From positions 1 through 37,479 of the forward strand of contig JAISMO010000141.1 in assembly GCA_031276675.1 (NCBI GenBank): a stretch of 37,479 bases of DNA. The letters are read 5' to 3'. The first letter of the stretch is position 1, and each line of letters begins with the position of its first letter. The notes beneath the pieces were generated by a model that made no database searches, was not told where the DNA came from, and worked only from the letters and a program-made list of their open reading frames with translations. Position numbers and translations under genes: made by a program. This DNA comes from Tannerella sp. GTDB lineage: Bacteria; Bacteroidota; Bacteroidia; Bacteroidales; Tannerellaceae. Of this stretch, positions 35,320 through 37,479 are shown one piece after another.

Positions 35320-37299
35320 CTACCACCATACCTGTTCTCCATTTTCATAAGTGAATATCCGTTCTTCCTCTCCTCTGGTCAGGTTACGCAATAGAAACAG
35401 CGCATTCAGCGGCGCATTGCCGTAATACAGCACATAATCCGCTGCTGTCTGCTGTCCCAGCGACACCCAGCCGCCATACCCCCAGTAAAACAGTTCGTAA
35501 AGTTGTCCGGGGACGATAATATTGTCATCATTACGCGGAAGATAGCGAATTTTGGTAATCCGCGCGGGCCGGCCGAAATCCATACCGACCCACGCGGAAT
35601 CGGGATGCGCCGAATCGTAAAACGTAAGCACGTCTCCGTCAAATACTTTGTCTATGGTACGTGTCGGATGTTCTTTTTTTGCTCCTGTCATGCCAATCAT
35701 TTTCCCTCTCGCCCGGATCGTGTCCGTTCCTTCATAAAATTCCAGTTCTGCCAGATGACCGTTCCCACCGGGAGGTGATACATATCGATAATATCGACAA
35801 CTCGCCGCATTGTTTACGGGCACATTGCAATAATAAAAATCGGGGTCGCGTTTAACTGTATGCAAAATTATGGCATCGGAAAAATCCGACCGGTTTGCCG
35901 CCTGGAATTGTCCACCGGCCATTTTAACGTGCCAGTTGGCCAAAAAGGGATGTTTTCGTGTAAGTCGCAGTGACTGTTTATGGATGGTATCCGGCTTTAG
36001 CCACTGTAATTCAGCCCGATTCGTAAAAATAAAAGGCGCTCCGCAAGAGTATGCGGTTTGATTTTGGTAATACGCCGGCATGTATACAATATTTTTCCCC
36101 ATGTCTGCAAACACAATTGGATATTCCTTTTTCGCCCACTGGACAGGCACCCATGATTTATTGTCAAATACAGTTAAATAAATATAATCCTGTCGGGCAT
36201 CAAATATGTTATCTGGCTGAATGATAATGTTTGCAGCGGAAAACGTCAGGGATGACACATCACGCATATATACATTTCGAAAAATTATCGGTATGTCGGT
36301 TGATTTGGAAATACTCACAAGAGATTGTTGATTGGCTGAATAAGTGTGTCGAAACGCTTTTGCCATCCGATGATCCGGCTTGTGCGGTTCACCGGGCTTA
36401 AGTTCTGTAGGTATGAAAGGTACATATTTTCCGTCTTCTGTCCTGACCGAAGCCCAGGAATGTCCTAAACTGCGAAATGGCCATTGCGGCGTATAATCCC
36501 AGTTCGCGGGTATCCCAAAGGCGCGCATGACGTAAATACCGTATCTCACTCGCTCAACACATGGGCCTGTTCGTAATTTATGGATCATACTGTAACTGGT
36601 TGTGGGCAGTAAGGATGACATTTGGTTTATTCCATCCCATTGCTCTCCCATCGCTTCGTATATCTTAATACAAGCAGTAATTATGTTCGCATTGCCTGTA
36701 CGTAATGAATCGTATAGAGGGCGGTATTGTTCTAATATAATGTCACGCCAGTTTTCTAACGGTTCCGTTGCAGTACGGTAAGGCAAAATTTCTTCGCAAA
36801 AAACATCAAAAGGAATATCTTTTCCCCAGGGCATCGATTTCCATACTTCAAAGGAACAGTCAATATTACGTATTAAATAGGATGCCTTGATATGATGGAT
36901 ATCATACAACTTTTTTTGTTGAGATGTCAATTGGTGTGCAACTGTCAATTGGTGTGCAACTGTCAATGAATCTGATATTTCTGATTTGATAAAGAAATAT
37001 GCTGTTTTCATAGACAACCATTCATCAAACAAGGCTTCGAAATCCTTAAATGGTTTATCGCTTTTTGAATATTTTCCAGGCATGTTTTCTATCAAAAAAC
37101 AGGCAGCCCTGTATTTCAGATTGTCTGACGGGTTTCGGCGGTAATATTCCAGTACTTTTACCAATTCCGCTTGATTTTCTCCGGCCTGGGCCAATACCTG
37201 TGCCAAACGCGAAGGCGGAGCACACGAAATCAGCAACCCTGAAATCAACGCATTAACAATGACTTTTTTCATGCACAAATATATAATAGACGGTTTCAT
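35320..37299 (-). CDS. Transglutaminase-like lipoprotein with a C-terminal beta-sandwich/discoidin-like region
   Basis: Lipobox 'LISGLLISC'; core 'GPCVERVRYGIYVMRAFGIPANWDYTPQWPFRSLGHSWASVRTEDGKYVPF' keeps the Cys and His of the transglutaminase fold; C-terminal 'VFDGDVLTFYDSAHPDSAWVGMDFGRPARITKIRYLPRNDDN' is discoidin-like. Confidence 0.82.
   Translation of the reverse strand: MKPSIIYLCMKKVIVNALISGLLISCAPPSRLAQVLAQAGENQAELVKVLEYYRRNPSDNLKYRAACFLIENMPGKYSKSDKPFKDFEALFDEWLSMKTAYFFIKSEISDSLTVAHQLTVAHQLTSQQKKLYDIHHIKASYLIRNIDCSFEVWKSMPWGKDIPFDVFCEEILPYRTATEPLENWRDIILEQYRPLYDSLRTGNANIITACIKIYEAMGEQWDGINQMSSLLPTTSYSMIHKLRTGPCVERVRYGIYVMRAFGIPANWDYTPQWPFRSLGHSWASVRTEDGKYVPFIPTELKPGEPHKPDHRMAKAFRHTYSANQQSLVSISKSTDIPIIFRNVYMRDVSSLTFSAANIIIQPDNIFDARQDYIYLTVFDNKSWVPVQWAKKEYPIVFADMGKNIVYMPAYYQNQTAYSCGAPFIFTNRAELQWLKPDTIHKQSLRLTRKHPFLANWHVKMAGGQFQAANRSDFSDAIILHTVKRDPDFYYCNVPVNNAASCRYYRYVSPPGGNGHLAELEFYEGTDTIRARGKMIGMTGAKKEHPTRTIDKVFDGDVLTFYDSAHPDSAWVGMDFGRPARITKIRYLPRNDDNIIVPGQLYELFYWGYGGWVSLGQQTAADYVLYYGNAPLNALFLLRNLTRGEEERIFTYENGEQVWW
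36925..36966. repeat. 18-bp tandem duplication inside the transglutaminase-like gene
   Basis: tgtcaattggtgtgcaac x2 (36925-36942, 36943-36960) plus a partial tgtcaa. In-frame TVAHQL-TVAHQL duplication. Confidence 0.9.
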
Positions 37300-37338
37300 T
37301 TACTAACATTCAATGATATGTTTCTTGAACTGATTTTT

Positions 37339-37479
37339 TTACCGGGTTTTTAGAGGTGCCCTTATGTGATAGCATATCAATACGGGGTTGTCTTCTTCCG
37401 AGACTGACAATTTCGGAAGGCCCGGCAACAGGGCATATTCGAATGCCGGTATGAGTGTCACAAACTCGTTGTCTTCATT
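37339..37479 (-). CDS. 3' end of a CDS truncated by the window edge, unknown function
   Basis: Open minus-strand frame ...NEDNEFVTLIPAFEYALLPGLPKLSVSEEDNPVLICYHIRAPLKTR* entering from the right edge. Not in the supplied ORF list because no start codon is inside the window. Confidence 0.45.
   Translation of the reverse strand, partial: NEDNEFVTLIPAFEYALLPGLPKLSVSEEDNPVLICYHIRAPLKTR

Noticed and set aside
1-37479. tRNA or rRNA genes
   Set aside because: No convincing tRNA cloverleaf or rRNA segment was seen by eye. A tRNAscan/Infernal run would be needed to exclude them formally.

Overview
This looks like a chromosomal window from a member of the Bacteroidales, judged from TAnnTTTG-type promoter boxes, a TonB receptor/DUF4249 pair, NVEALA peptides and BF3164/6-bladed beta-propeller lipoproteins. 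Left to right: an FAD-dependent oxidoreductase, a small helical protein, a waaA-gltX pair, an HD-domain 7TM protein (PgpH-like), ppdK, a TonB receptor/DUF4249 pair, an Rpn-type PD-(D/E)XK protein, a stand-alone ModE-type regulator with an orphan FecCD-type permease, a four-gene RND efflux operon (MFP, RND, TolC, RND), and an S26 signal peptidase. The last part (about 28.5-37.3 kb) is the most interesting. It holds three tandem [structured leader + NVEALA peptide + beta-propeller/DUF4221 lipoprotein] modules. Two modules share a near-identical ~40-aa leader followed by completely different cores, and all three cores carry four Cys; the third peptide gene is frameshifted. The modules are flanked by a thioredoxin-like/DUF1573 fusion, a transglutaminase-like lipoprotein and the S26 protease. 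I propose this as a candidate Cys-rich peptide maturation and display locus. Separately, several intergenic regions carry short-period arrays (42 bp, 42/84 bp and ~21 bp with phased T-tracts), one very strong hairpin, and ORF-like fragments that may be interspersed repeats. All family calls come from reading the translated sequences; no database search was run.
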